Under the pieces are notes generated by a model. It saw only the letters and a list, made by a program, of their open reading frames with translations, made no database searches and was not told the DNA's origin. Position numbers and translations under genes: made by a program. Of a DNA stretch of 7,339 nucleotides, positions 1-5,958 are shown in pieces (positions within the stretch are counted from its first letter, which is position 1; each line of letters opens with the position of its first letter). Location: positions 1 to 7,339 of the forward strand of contig CALXSX010000110.1 of NCBI GenBank assembly GCA_944391265.1, given 5' to 3'. This stretch comes from an uncultured Clostridia bacterium. GTDB taxonomy: Bacteria; Bacillota; Clostridia; UBA1381.

Positions 1-190
1 TTATATTTTCTGCGGTATCTCTGTCCACGTCACCTCCGATCAGCGGAAACACCCACCTCGGGGAAAACTTTGAAAGTCCACAAATCTCAAAATGATACGT
101 CACGCATATCTCATCAGCCGAATATTCTATTTCATAGCCGCTGTATAAAAAGTCAGGATATTTCTCTCTCAGCATTAAATATTTATCCAT
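1..190 (-). CDS. N-terminal fragment of an unrecognised protein, possibly MurL-like (runs off the left edge)
   Basis: An open frame starts at the ATG complementary to 188-190 and stays open for 63 codons to the window edge. The start is supported by an AAAGG ribosome binding site about 9 nt upstream. The visible part opens MDKYLMLREKYPDFLYSGYE and continues with a pattern of short beta strands (roughly residues 18-40, containing ITYHFEI-like VTYHFEI). It has no signal peptide or membrane segment. A short 'REKYP.F.Y.GY' plus 'TYHFEI.GL..F.P.W.FP' opening reminds me of clostridial proteins annotated as UDP-N-acetylmuramoyl-L-alanyl-L-glutamate epimerase (MurL) homologues. That is a memory-based resemblance over a short region with no catalytic motif in view, so I give no symbol. 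The gene lies 47 bp downstream of the SseB-family gene on the same strand and may be co-transcribed with it. Confidence 0.75.
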   Translation of the reverse strand, partial: MDKYLMLREKYPDFLYSGYEIEYSADEICVTYHFEICGLSKFSPRWVFPLIGGDVDRDTAENI

Positions 191-237
191 ACCAAACTGC
201 CTTTCACAAACAAGAATAAATTAGATTATATAAAAGC

Positions 238-1308
238 TCACTCCTGATTTTTCTCAGCAGTTTTTTCGGCGTTTTCTATCATCTTCAAGCAAAGCTCGGA
301 ATTTATCCGCAGTCCGACATCAGCAGGGTTTACAACAACCCCTGACAGACCGCCGCCCTCAACAAAACCCTTAAGCCTTGAAAAGCTGATAACCTTTACG
401 GCTGATTTTTCCAGCTGCGGCTTAAGCGACGGATAAGCATCCAAAAACCTCTTCATTTCCGCCTCGTCGGTAAACAGCGGTATCCACGACTTCTTTTCAG
501 GATCGGCTATGGTATTTGCGTGGAATCCTTTATCGTCGTCAACACCTGCTACAAGATACTGACTCTGGGAGATAAGTCCAAGCATTACGGCATATGCCTG
601 TTTAGTCTGCTCCTTCTTCCCGAGATTGAGAAGCTGAACATAGCTGAGCATGAAAAAACGTACCCTTCTGTCAGTCACTGTCTTTATTTCGCACTTGTAA
701 AAATCTGATTGCCTTATTTTAAGCGAATTTATCTCCGGATGAAAACGTATAAACTGAACTCCGAGTACAGTCAGCAAAACAAAAATACTTCCAAGGCCTT
801 CTTTCTTTATAGCACGCACCTGAAGAGGTTTTTCCGCTCCATGACCGCAAACAGCACACCACTGACGGGCCCTTTGCTCATCAAAAAACATCAGCGCCTC
901 ACCGTCAGCTATAAACGGGTACTCTGTAGCAATAGACGTGTCTGTTATGATGTACATCTGATCAGCATCACGCATTCTCAGCTGTATCTGAGCATATATC
1001 GCTGTAACTATAGCCAGCAGTTTCTTCTTCTCTTCGTCTGTTTCCTCTTCGCCTGCAGATGTGTAAAGAAATTCCGCAAGAATGATGAGATTATCTGTTT
1101 TTGCAGACATAAAAGCTTCCTTTTCCTGCTCATACGTGTATTTTTCAGGTATTTTTCTTACATCGTATTCGGCTTTCGGGAACATCTCATCCATTGCCGT
1201 CTTAACCGCATCGGGAACCTCGGTAGATTTTGCAGGCTTTTCCTGCACAGAGTTTTCGGACTTTTCAGATTTTTTGTCCGGCTTGTTAAACAAGTTATCA
1301 AATATCAT
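238..1308 (-). CDS. SseB-family protein, 356 aa
   Basis: Residues 275-335 look like the conserved core of the SseB N-terminal domain family: a WIPLFTDEAEMKRF segment (275-288) and, after a helix and a VISFSRL strand, the closing GVVVNPADVGLRI (323-335). A weaker copy of the same pattern may lie at about 118-200 (ITDTSIATEYPFI, then DGEALMFFDEQRARQW), which would make the protein a tandem, degenerate double SseB protein. Residues 10-30 are a charged, low-complexity linker rich in K, E and S. There is no signal peptide, and residues 172-187 are hydrophobic but probably a buried strand-helix unit. The ATG at 1306-1308 is preceded by GGAAAGG with a 10-nt spacer. SseB-domain proteins are widespread and mostly of unknown function in Firmicutes; the Salmonella namesake effector gives no safe functional transfer. 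The gene follows ackA and its terminator on the same strand. I see no clear promoter of its own. Confidence 0.82.
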   Translation of the reverse strand: MIFDNLFNKPDKKSEKSENSVQEKPAKSTEVPDAVKTAMDEMFPKAEYDVRKIPEKYTYEQEKEAFMSAKTDNLIILAEFLYTSAGEEETDEEKKKLLAIVTAIYAQIQLRMRDADQMYIITDTSIATEYPFIADGEALMFFDEQRARQWCAVCGHGAEKPLQVRAIKKEGLGSIFVLLTVLGVQFIRFHPEINSLKIRQSDFYKCEIKTVTDRRVRFFMLSYVQLLNLGKKEQTKQAYAVMLGLISQSQYLVAGVDDDKGFHANTIADPEKKSWIPLFTDEAEMKRFLDAYPSLKPQLEKSAVKVISFSRLKGFVEGGGLSGVVVNPADVGLRINSELCLKMIENAEKTAEKNQE

Positions 1309-1336
1309 AATTTCATTGCCTTTCCGAATGTTTTAA

Positions 1337-1373
1337 AAAGGGTGCAAAAAAACTCATGTTTTTTACACCCTTT
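1337..1373 (-). terminator. Intrinsic terminator of the pta-ackA operon
   Basis: Read on the minus strand, a 16-bp stem (right arm 1358-1373, left arm 1337-1353, one G-T/C-A type mismatch and one extra A) closes a short loop and is followed by a T run (TTTTTAAAA, running below 1341). It lies about 110 bp beyond the ackA stop codon and ends 28 bp before the SseB-family start. The orientation and T tail fit termination of ackA transcription. The + strand arms are also AT-rich, but no plus-strand gene ends here. Confidence 0.8.
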
Positions 1374-1484
1374 GGTTTCATTAAAGGGTAAGGTAAAATT
1401 GCGTCCGGATACACGCTTTGGAGTCTTTTCTTATGAAAACCTGAGCATAAATCCATACGCGATTTTATTTAGCCCTTTTTATTA
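1374..1484. other. Intergenic 3' region between ackA and its terminator
   Basis: This is non-coding sequence transcribed as the ackA 3' untranslated region. It contains AAAGGGT at 1383-1389, a second copy of the start of the terminator's left arm (1337-1343). On the RNA this copy could pair with the terminator arm at 1367-1373. A 47-codon frame crosses the region on the minus strand, but it has no usable ribosome binding site. I see no convincing promoter for the downstream SseB-family gene. Confidence 0.5.
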
Positions 1485-2678
1485 TTAACCTTCGACAAGC
1501 TTCTTAGTCTCTCTCGCTATCATCAATTCTTCATTTGTCGGAATGACGAGCGTCTTTACAGTTGCATCTTCTGCAGAAATGTCCATGCAGCCTCTGCCCT
1601 TGTTCTTTTCCTCATCAATCTTGATTCCCATAAACTCAAGTCCTTTTACTATTGCCGAACGAGTGCGGGAATCGTTTTCACCTACTCCGGCGGTAAATAC
1701 TATAGCATCAACTCCGCCCATAGCCGCGGCATAGGCGCCTATAAATTTCTTTACTCCGTAGCTGAACATGTCAAGTGCAAGCGCAGCTCTTTCGTTGCCG
1801 TTGTCAGCAGCCTGGGTAAGGTCTCTGAAATCACTCGATATGCCTGAAATACCGTATACTCCAGACTCCTTGTTCATCAAAACATTTATTCTCTTTGAAT
1901 CAAGTCCCTCGTCCATCAAAAACGTAACAACGGCCGGATCCATAGACCCTGTTCTTGTGCCCATGATTGTTCCGTCAAGCGGAGTGAATCCCATAGACGT
2001 ATCTACTGACTTTCCGCCGTCAACGGCTGTAACAGATGAACCGTTGCCGAGATGACACGTAATAATTTTAAGTTCCTCAGGCTTTTTGCCAAGCATTTTA
2101 GCCGCTTCAAGTGAAACATACTTGTGGCTCGTACCGTGGAATCCGTATTTGCGGATTTTCTTCTCCTCATAGCACTTATACGGAAGCCCGTACATAAATG
2201 CCTTTTGCGGCATAGTCTGATGAAACGCCGTATCAAATACTCCTGCCTGCTTTATTCCAGGCATTATCTTCTCACAAGCTTCAATTCCGATTATGTTCGG
2301 CGGATTGTGAAGCGGCGCGAGCGGTGTGCACATTTCAAGAGCTTCCTTAACTTTTCCGTCTATCAAGCACGAATCAGCAAAATACTCAGCGCCATGAACA
2401 ACGCGGTGACCTACAGCGCCTATCTCGCTCATGTTCTTTATAACTCCGTATCCGGGATCAACAAGCGCGTCAACAACCAGTTTTATAGCATCAGCATGGC
2501 TGTGCATGGGGCTGTCTATTCTCACCTTTTTGCCGCTTGCCATATTTGTATGCTGAAGGTTTGAACCATCTATTCCTATTCTCTCACAAAGTCCCTTTGC
2601 CATTACGCTCTCATTGTCCATATCAATGAGCTGATATTTAAGCGATGAGCTTCCGGCATTTATAACAAGAATTTTCAC
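1485..2678 (-). CDS. ackA: Acetate kinase
   Basis: AckA is a cytoplasmic enzyme that converts acetyl phosphate plus ADP to acetate plus ATP, the energy-yielding last step of acetate fermentation. The 397-residue length is normal for the family. The sequence shows the full ASKHA-fold signature set: VINAGSSSLKYQL (5-17, N7), GHRVVHG (90-96, R92), FDTAFH (148-153, D149), the YGFHGTSH segment (178-185, H181), HLGNGSS (209-215), GTRTGSMDP (240-248, R242), FTAGVGEN (328-335) and TNEEL (381-385). These match, almost residue for residue, the catalytic positions known from the Methanosarcina thermophila enzyme (R91, D148, H180, R241, E384). The start codon is GTG (complement of 2676-2678), preceded by TAAGGAG at 2688-2694 with a 9-nt spacer. 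It sits 27 bp after the pta stop, so the two genes form one operon. No key residue is missing. Confidence 0.98.
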   Translation of the reverse strand: MKILVINAGSSSLKYQLIDMDNESVMAKGLCERIGIDGSNLQHTNMASGKKVRIDSPMHSHADAIKLVVDALVDPGYGVIKNMSEIGAVGHRVVHGAEYFADSCLIDGKVKEALEMCTPLAPLHNPPNIIGIEACEKIMPGIKQAGVFDTAFHQTMPQKAFMYGLPYKCYEEKKIRKYGFHGTSHKYVSLEAAKMLGKKPEELKIITCHLGNGSSVTAVDGGKSVDTSMGFTPLDGTIMGTRTGSMDPAVVTFLMDEGLDSKRINVLMNKESGVYGISGISSDFRDLTQAADNGNERAALALDMFSYGVKKFIGAYAAAMGGVDAIVFTAGVGENDSRTRSAIVKGLEFMGIKIDEEKNKGRGCMDISAEDATVKTLVIPTNEELMIARETKKLVEG

Positions 2679-2687
2679 GTTACCTAA

Positions 2688-2694
2688 CTCCTTA
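2688..2694 (-). promoter_or_regulatory. ackA ribosome binding site, sets a GTG start
   Basis: TAAGGAG reads on the minus strand within the 27-bp pta-ackA gap, 9 nt before the GTG codon. No ATG is available at the conserved N-terminus (KILVINAGSS), so this site fixes the GTG start. Confidence 0.85.
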
Positions 2695-2705
2695 CTTAAA
2701 ATCTT

Positions 2706-3707
2706 TTAATTAGTCTGCGCCTGAACTGCCGTGATAGCGATAACTCCTGCAATATCCTCCGCAACGCAACCCCTTGACAGGTCGTTAACCGGCTTTGCAA
2801 TTCCCTGAAGCACAGGTCCGTACGCTTCCGCCTTAGCAAGTCTCTGAGCTATTTTATAGCCGATATTTCCTGCGTTCAGGTCAGGGAAAACGAGCACGTT
2901 TGCAGATCCTGCAACGTCTGAGCCCGGAGCCTTCTGCTTTGCAACCGTATCAACTACGGCCGCATCAAACTGAAGCTCTCCGTCAATAAGCAGATCCGGA
3001 CGCTTTTCCTTTGCAAGTCTTGTAGCTTCAACCATTTTATCTACCAAAGGATTTTTTGCACTGCCGTATGTAGAGTATGAAAGCATAGCGATCTTCGGCT
3101 GTGCCTGTATGAGAGTCTCAAAGCTCTTTGCAGACGATATAGCTATCTCAGATACCTGATCTGCGTCCGGGTTTTCATTAAGGCCGCTGTCTGCGAAAAT
3201 GAATGTGCCTTTTTCGCCGTACTCACAGTCAGGAACGACAATTATGAAGAACGCAGAAACAAGCTTTGTTCCGGGTGCCGTCTTAAGAATCTGAAGCGCC
3301 GGACGAATAACATTGGCAGACGAGTTTACAGCTCCGGCAACCATTCCGTCAGCATCTCCCATTTTAACCATCATACAGCCGAAATAAAGCGGATTTTTAA
3401 GAGTTTCGACAGCCGCATCAGGAGTCATGCCCTTATTCTTTCTCAGCTCATAAAACTCATTTGCATAATACTCAGCCTTATCGGAAGACATCGGATCGAT
3501 TATTTGTATACCATCTATGTCAAGTGATTCACCCGCTGCAAGCTCCCTGATCTTGTCGGCATTTCCGAGAAGTATCACCTTTGCGTAGCCATCTTTTTTT
3601 ACGATCGCTGCCGCACGGATCGTCCTTATCTCTTCACCCTCGCCGAGAACGATTGTTTTAATATCCTGCTTAGCTCTTACCTTTAAGCCCTCAATAAATG
3701 TACTCAT
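2706..3707 (-). CDS. pta: Phosphate acetyltransferase (phosphotransacetylase)
   Basis: Pta is a cytoplasmic enzyme that interconverts acetyl-CoA plus phosphate with acetyl phosphate plus CoA, feeding AckA. With the start chosen here it has 333 residues, the usual length of the short class of Pta without the N-terminal DRTGG/P-loop extension seen in enterobacteria. Visible motifs are SYSTYGSAKNP (210-220), GSANVLVFPDLNAGNIGYK (267-285) and GPVLQGIAKPVNDLSRGC (297-314). S311, R312 and D318 fall where the M. thermophila enzyme has S309, R310 and D316. The frame extends 16 codons further, to an ATG at 3753-3755. That ATG would lie only a few bases from the predicted transcription start, whereas the ATG at 3705-3707 has GAGGGG 8 nt upstream and begins the conserved domain, so the shorter form is preferred. 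It is the first gene of the pta-ackA operon. Confidence 0.97.
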   Translation of the reverse strand: MSTFIEGLKVRAKQDIKTIVLGEGEEIRTIRAAAIVKKDGYAKVILLGNADKIRELAAGESLDIDGIQIIDPMSSDKAEYYANEFYELRKNKGMTPDAAVETLKNPLYFGCMMVKMGDADGMVAGAVNSSANVIRPALQILKTAPGTKLVSAFFIIVVPDCEYGEKGTFIFADSGLNENPDADQVSEIAISSAKSFETLIQAQPKIAMLSYSTYGSAKNPLVDKMVEATRLAKEKRPDLLIDGELQFDAAVVDTVAKQKAPGSDVAGSANVLVFPDLNAGNIGYKIAQRLAKAEAYGPVLQGIAKPVNDLSRGCVAEDIAGVIAITAVQAQTN

Positions 3708-3715
3708 TTGTGATT

Positions 3716-3721
3716 CCCCTC
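3716..3721 (-). promoter_or_regulatory. pta ribosome binding site, decides the start
   Basis: GAGGGG on the minus strand, 8 nt before the ATG at 3705-3707. It selects the internal ATG over the upstream in-frame one at 3753-3755, which has no such site. Confidence 0.8.
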
Positions 3722-3763
3722 TTTGAATATAGTTAGTCTGATTTTCCTGAATCATACAGTATA

Positions 3764-3792
3764 ATTATAATACTTTTCCCGTGCATTTTCAA
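3764..3792 (-). promoter_or_regulatory. Promoter of the pta-ackA operon
   Basis: On the minus strand, TTGAAA (3787-3792) and a perfect TATAAT (3764-3769) are separated by 17 bp, the optimal sigma-A spacing. The sequence upstream of the -35 box is strongly A/T-rich, including a run of ten A/T at about 3813-3822, and could act as an UP element. Transcription would begin near 3757, giving a leader of about 50 nt before the pta ATG. Confidence 0.85.
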
Positions 3793-3836
3793 GACTTATT
3801 TATCAATTTTATGAAAAAAAAAACAAAATAGACGAA

Positions 3837-3854
3837 AAGTGCAAAAAAGCACTT
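3837..3854. repeat. Inverted repeat overlapping the yajC -35 box
   Basis: AAGTGC (3837-3842), six A residues, GCACTT (3849-3854). The arms match perfectly. The last two bases of the right arm are the first two bases of the TTGAAA -35 box. A protein bound here would compete with RNA polymerase, so an operator role is possible. The repeat lies upstream of the predicted start site, so it is unlikely to act as an RNA hairpin of either gene. Confidence 0.45.
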
Positions 3855-3881
3855 GAAATTATAGGAAAATCATAGTATAAT
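3853..3881 (+). promoter_or_regulatory. Promoter of yajC
   Basis: TTGAAA (3853-3858) and TATAAT (3876-3881) with a 17-bp spacer, a near-consensus sigma-A promoter with hexamers and spacing identical to the divergent pta promoter. Transcription would start near 3888, leaving a leader of about 75 nt before the yajC ATG. Confidence 0.85.
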
Positions 3882-3912
3882 GACAATGTTATGGATATTC
3901 CAAATAAAAAAT

Positions 3913-3949
3913 AAAGGAGGAAAGTATCGATATATTTTTTTAATATATC
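3913..3949 (+). promoter_or_regulatory. Strong SD without a start codon, followed by an AT hairpin, in the yajC leader
   Basis: AAAGGAGG at 3913-3920 is the strongest ribosome binding sequence in the window, but no ATG, GTG or TTG follows within normal range in any frame. The yajC ATG is 42 nt beyond it. Between them lies an 8-bp inverted repeat, GATATATT (3929-3936) and AATATATC (3942-3949), around five T residues. A weaker AAGG at 3954-3957, 5 nt before the ATG, is the likely working site. Folding of the hairpin would shorten the path from the strong SD to the ATG but still leave about 20 nt. Confidence 0.5.
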
Positions 3950-3962
3950 ATACAAGGTTATT

Positions 3963-4346
3963 ATGTCATTTTTCAACACAATCGTGTTAGCCGCAGATAC
4001 GGCTCAGACAGCCGCAGAAACTGCTCAGACGACGGGGACAGCTCAAACTGCCGGAACCGCAGCAACTATAATGAGTTTTCTGCCGCTCATACTCATTTTT
4101 GTTGTCATGTACCTTATAATGATAAGGCCTCAGAAGAAAAAAGAAAAGGCGCTCAAGGAAAAAATTTCTAAAATGAAAGTCGGAGATAAGGCAGTGTCAA
4201 TCGGCGGAATAGTAGGAAAGATAAGCAAGATTAAAGACGATTTCGTTATTCTTGAAACAGGCAATATCGGAACGCCTGACGAGAAATCTTTCATAAAGCT
4301 TGAAAAGAGCGCTATCAAAGATATAACAGTAAAAGTTGAAAACTAA
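3963..4346 (+). CDS. yajC: Preprotein translocase subunit YajC
   Basis: YajC is a small single-span membrane protein that associates with SecDF at the Sec translocon. The 127 residues show one hydrophobic segment at about 37-54 (MSFLPLILIFVVMYLIMI), then the hallmark RPQKKKEK (55-62), then a cytoplasmic beta-rich domain with GDKAVSIGGIVGKI (74-87). The first residues, MSFFNTIVLAADTAQ, resemble the MSFF...A start of E. coli YajC, which supports the ATG at 3963 over the internal Met37. The stretch before the membrane segment (14-34) is a low-complexity A/Q/T repeat (AQTAAETAQTTGTAQTAG) and is longer than in E. coli. The gene has its own promoter and terminator and stands alone here. In many Clostridia yajC lies next to tgt or secDF, which are not seen in this window. 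Confidence 0.95.
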   Translation: MSFFNTIVLAADTAQTAAETAQTTGTAQTAGTAATIMSFLPLILIFVVMYLIMIRPQKKKEKALKEKISKMKVGDKAVSIGGIVGKISKIKDDFVILETGNIGTPDEKSFIKLEKSAIKDITVKVEN

Positions 4347-4374
4347 TTCCGTTTATACGGAGAATATAGGAAAT

Positions 4375-4420
4375 AAAGGCAGGCAGTGTAAAAATCCAGA
4401 TTTTTACACTGCCTGCCTTT
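4375..4420. terminator. Bidirectional terminator between convergent yajC and malQ
   Basis: A perfect 21-bp inverted repeat (4375-4395 and 4400-4420) surrounds the 4-base loop CCAG. Read on the plus strand it ends in CCTTTTAT after yajC; read on the minus strand it ends in CCTTTATTT after malQ. The GC-rich lower part of the stem (GGCAGGCAGTG) and T-rich exits on both sides suit a shared intrinsic terminator. It starts 28 bp after the yajC stop and is 33 bp from the malQ stop. Confidence 0.92.
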
Positions 4421-4453
4421 TATGATATATAATCGTTATTTTCACAGACTCAG

Positions 4454-5932
4454 CTATCGCTGATACAGTTTTGTTATCTCATTTATTCTCTGGGAAAGAC
4501 CTTTCGTAAGGCACCCCTTCTTCATTCTCCACTGCCAATTGTTTTCACTGGTGGACGGTATATTCATTCTCGCTTCAGAGCCAAGTGCAAGATAGTCCTG
4601 CATCTGAATTATAACCGTATCACTCACCGAGGCAAATGCCGCCATTATGAACTCCCACGCAAAATCCGCATCGTTTTTGCTGTAGAGCCTGAGATATTTT
4701 CTGCATCTGCTGAGCGTTTTTCTGTCAAGTCCCCTCTTCCAGCCGATAATCGTATCGTTATCGTGCGTTCCGGCGTAAACAACCGAATTCCTGATGTGGT
4801 TATGTGGCAGGTAATCACTCGGTTCATCGCTGTCAAAAGCAAATTCAAGAACCTTCATTCCCGGGAATTTCGTGTATGACAGCAGCTCCTTCACAGACGG
4901 TGTCAGTGTGCCGAGGTCCTCCGCTATTATCGGCAGCTCGCCGAGCAGACACTTCATAGCGTCAAAGAACTCAGCGCCGGGGCCCTTTTCCCAGCGCCCG
5001 TATTCTGCGGTTTCGTCCCCGTATGGTATTGCATAATATTCATCAAAGCCCCTGAAATGGTCTATACGAACAAAATCAAACCAATTAAATGACGCCCGAA
5101 GCCGCTGTGCCCACCAGTCCCAGCCAGTCTCCCTGTGCCGCTGCCAGTTGTAGACAGGATTGCCCCAAAGCTGACCTGTAGCTGAAAATGCATCTGGAGG
5201 ACATCCTGCAACCGCATTGGGACACAGCTCACTGTCAAGATCGAACAAATCAGTATAAACCCATACATCGGCGCTGTCATATGCGACGTAAATCGGTATG
5301 TCTCCTATTATGCTTATCCCCTTTGAATTAGCATATTCCTTAAGTGCAGAAAACTGCTTTGAAAACTCATACTGCAAAAACTCCCAGAACACAACATCGT
5401 CCCCATGTTCAGTCTTAAACTGCCACAGTGTGTGCGGATCGCGCTTTTTCAGACCGTCCTCCCACTCATGCCACGGCTTGCCGTCAAAGCACTCCTTAAT
5501 TGACATGAACAAGCCATAGTTTGATATCCACTTGTCATTTTTTGAAAGGAACATCTCAAAATCGCTCGGAATGTCACTTTTAAACCTCGAGAAAGCTTTT
5601 CGTAAAACCGCAAACCGTTTTTCGTACAGTATTCCGTAGTCAACTGCATCCTTTGTTTTACTCCATACAATGCTTTTGTATTCCTCTTCCTCAAGCAATC
5701 CGTCTTTTTTAAGAATGTCAAGGTCAATAAAATACGTGTTGCCGGCAAATGTTGAAAACGACTGGTACGGCGAATCTCCGAAGCTTGTCGGGCACACCGG
5801 AAGGATCTGCCAATAGTGCTGGCCGCAGTCAGAAAGAAAATCGACAAATTTATACGCTTCCTCTCCAAGTGTACCTATACCGTAATCCGATGGGAGCGAT
5901 GAAATATGCAACAATATACCGCTTGCTCTCAT
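4454..5932 (-). CDS. malQ: 4-alpha-glucanotransferase (amylomaltase)
   Basis: MalQ is a cytoplasmic GH77 enzyme that transfers alpha-1,4-glucan segments between maltodextrins, releasing glucose and longer chains. It serves maltose or glycogen/starch breakdown. The 492 residues match the bacterial amylomaltase length. The N-terminus RASGILLHISSLPSDYGIG and the SPYQSFSTFAGN segment are typical. IIGDIPIYVAYDSADVW lies at 208-224, VRIDHFRGF holds the nucleophile D291, IIAEDLGTLTP holds the acid/base E338, and YAGTHDND holds D391. These correspond to D293, E340 and D395 of the Thermus enzyme. The frame opens 10 codons earlier at a TTG overlapping the ppa stop, but the ATG at 5930-5932 has GGAAGGA upstream and begins the conserved domain, so it is chosen. 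It is the last gene of the icd-ppa-malQ run, 26 bp after ppa. Confidence 0.97.
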   Translation of the reverse strand: MRASGILLHISSLPSDYGIGTLGEEAYKFVDFLSDCGQHYWQILPVCPTSFGDSPYQSFSTFAGNTYFIDLDILKKDGLLEEEEYKSIVWSKTKDAVDYGILYEKRFAVLRKAFSRFKSDIPSDFEMFLSKNDKWISNYGLFMSIKECFDGKPWHEWEDGLKKRDPHTLWQFKTEHGDDVVFWEFLQYEFSKQFSALKEYANSKGISIIGDIPIYVAYDSADVWVYTDLFDLDSELCPNAVAGCPPDAFSATGQLWGNPVYNWQRHRETGWDWWAQRLRASFNWFDFVRIDHFRGFDEYYAIPYGDETAEYGRWEKGPGAEFFDAMKCLLGELPIIAEDLGTLTPSVKELLSYTKFPGMKVLEFAFDSDEPSDYLPHNHIRNSVVYAGTHDNDTIIGWKRGLDRKTLSRCRKYLRLYSKNDADFAWEFIMAAFASVSDTVIIQMQDYLALGSEARMNIPSTSENNWQWRMKKGCLTKGLSQRINEITKLYQR

Positions 5933-5940
5933 AAAAACTT

Positions 5941-5945
5941 TCCTT
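5941..5945 (-). promoter_or_regulatory. malQ ribosome binding site, decides the start
   Basis: AAGGA (within GGAAGGA) on the minus strand, 8 nt before the ATG at 5930-5932 and inside the ppa-malQ gap. It supports that ATG rather than the upstream TTG, which overlaps the ppa stop codon. Confidence 0.75.
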
Positions 5946-5958
5946 CCGCAGCAAAAAA

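Noticed and set aside
220..235. TATAAT-like sequence on the minus strand between the SseB-family gene and the left-edge gene
   Set aside because: No acceptable -35 box lies 16-18 bp upstream of it, so it is probably just A/T-rich intergenic sequence.
1313..1456. A 47-codon minus-strand frame across the ackA terminator, ending just before the SseB-family start (possible leader peptide)
   Set aside because: The nearest SD-like sequence (AAAAAGGG) is about 16 nt from its ATG, which is too far, and the frame includes the terminator arms themselves. Chance is the simpler explanation.
709..1488. A 259-codon plus-strand open frame opposite the SseB-family gene
   Set aside because: Its translation is rich in F, C, Y, R and L with no domain pattern, it has no ribosome binding site, and it lies fully antisense to a gene with recognisable SseB motifs, then runs through the ackA terminator.
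3708..3755. N-terminal extension of Pta by 16 residues from an upstream ATG
   Set aside because: The upstream ATG would sit about 2 nt after the predicted transcription start with no ribosome binding site, while the internal ATG has GAGGGG at 8 nt and starts the conserved domain.
5449..5868. A 139-codon minus-strand frame inside malQ
   Set aside because: It is an out-of-frame shadow of malQ, whose own frame has all GH77 catalytic motifs; composition is R/S/L-rich with no domain.
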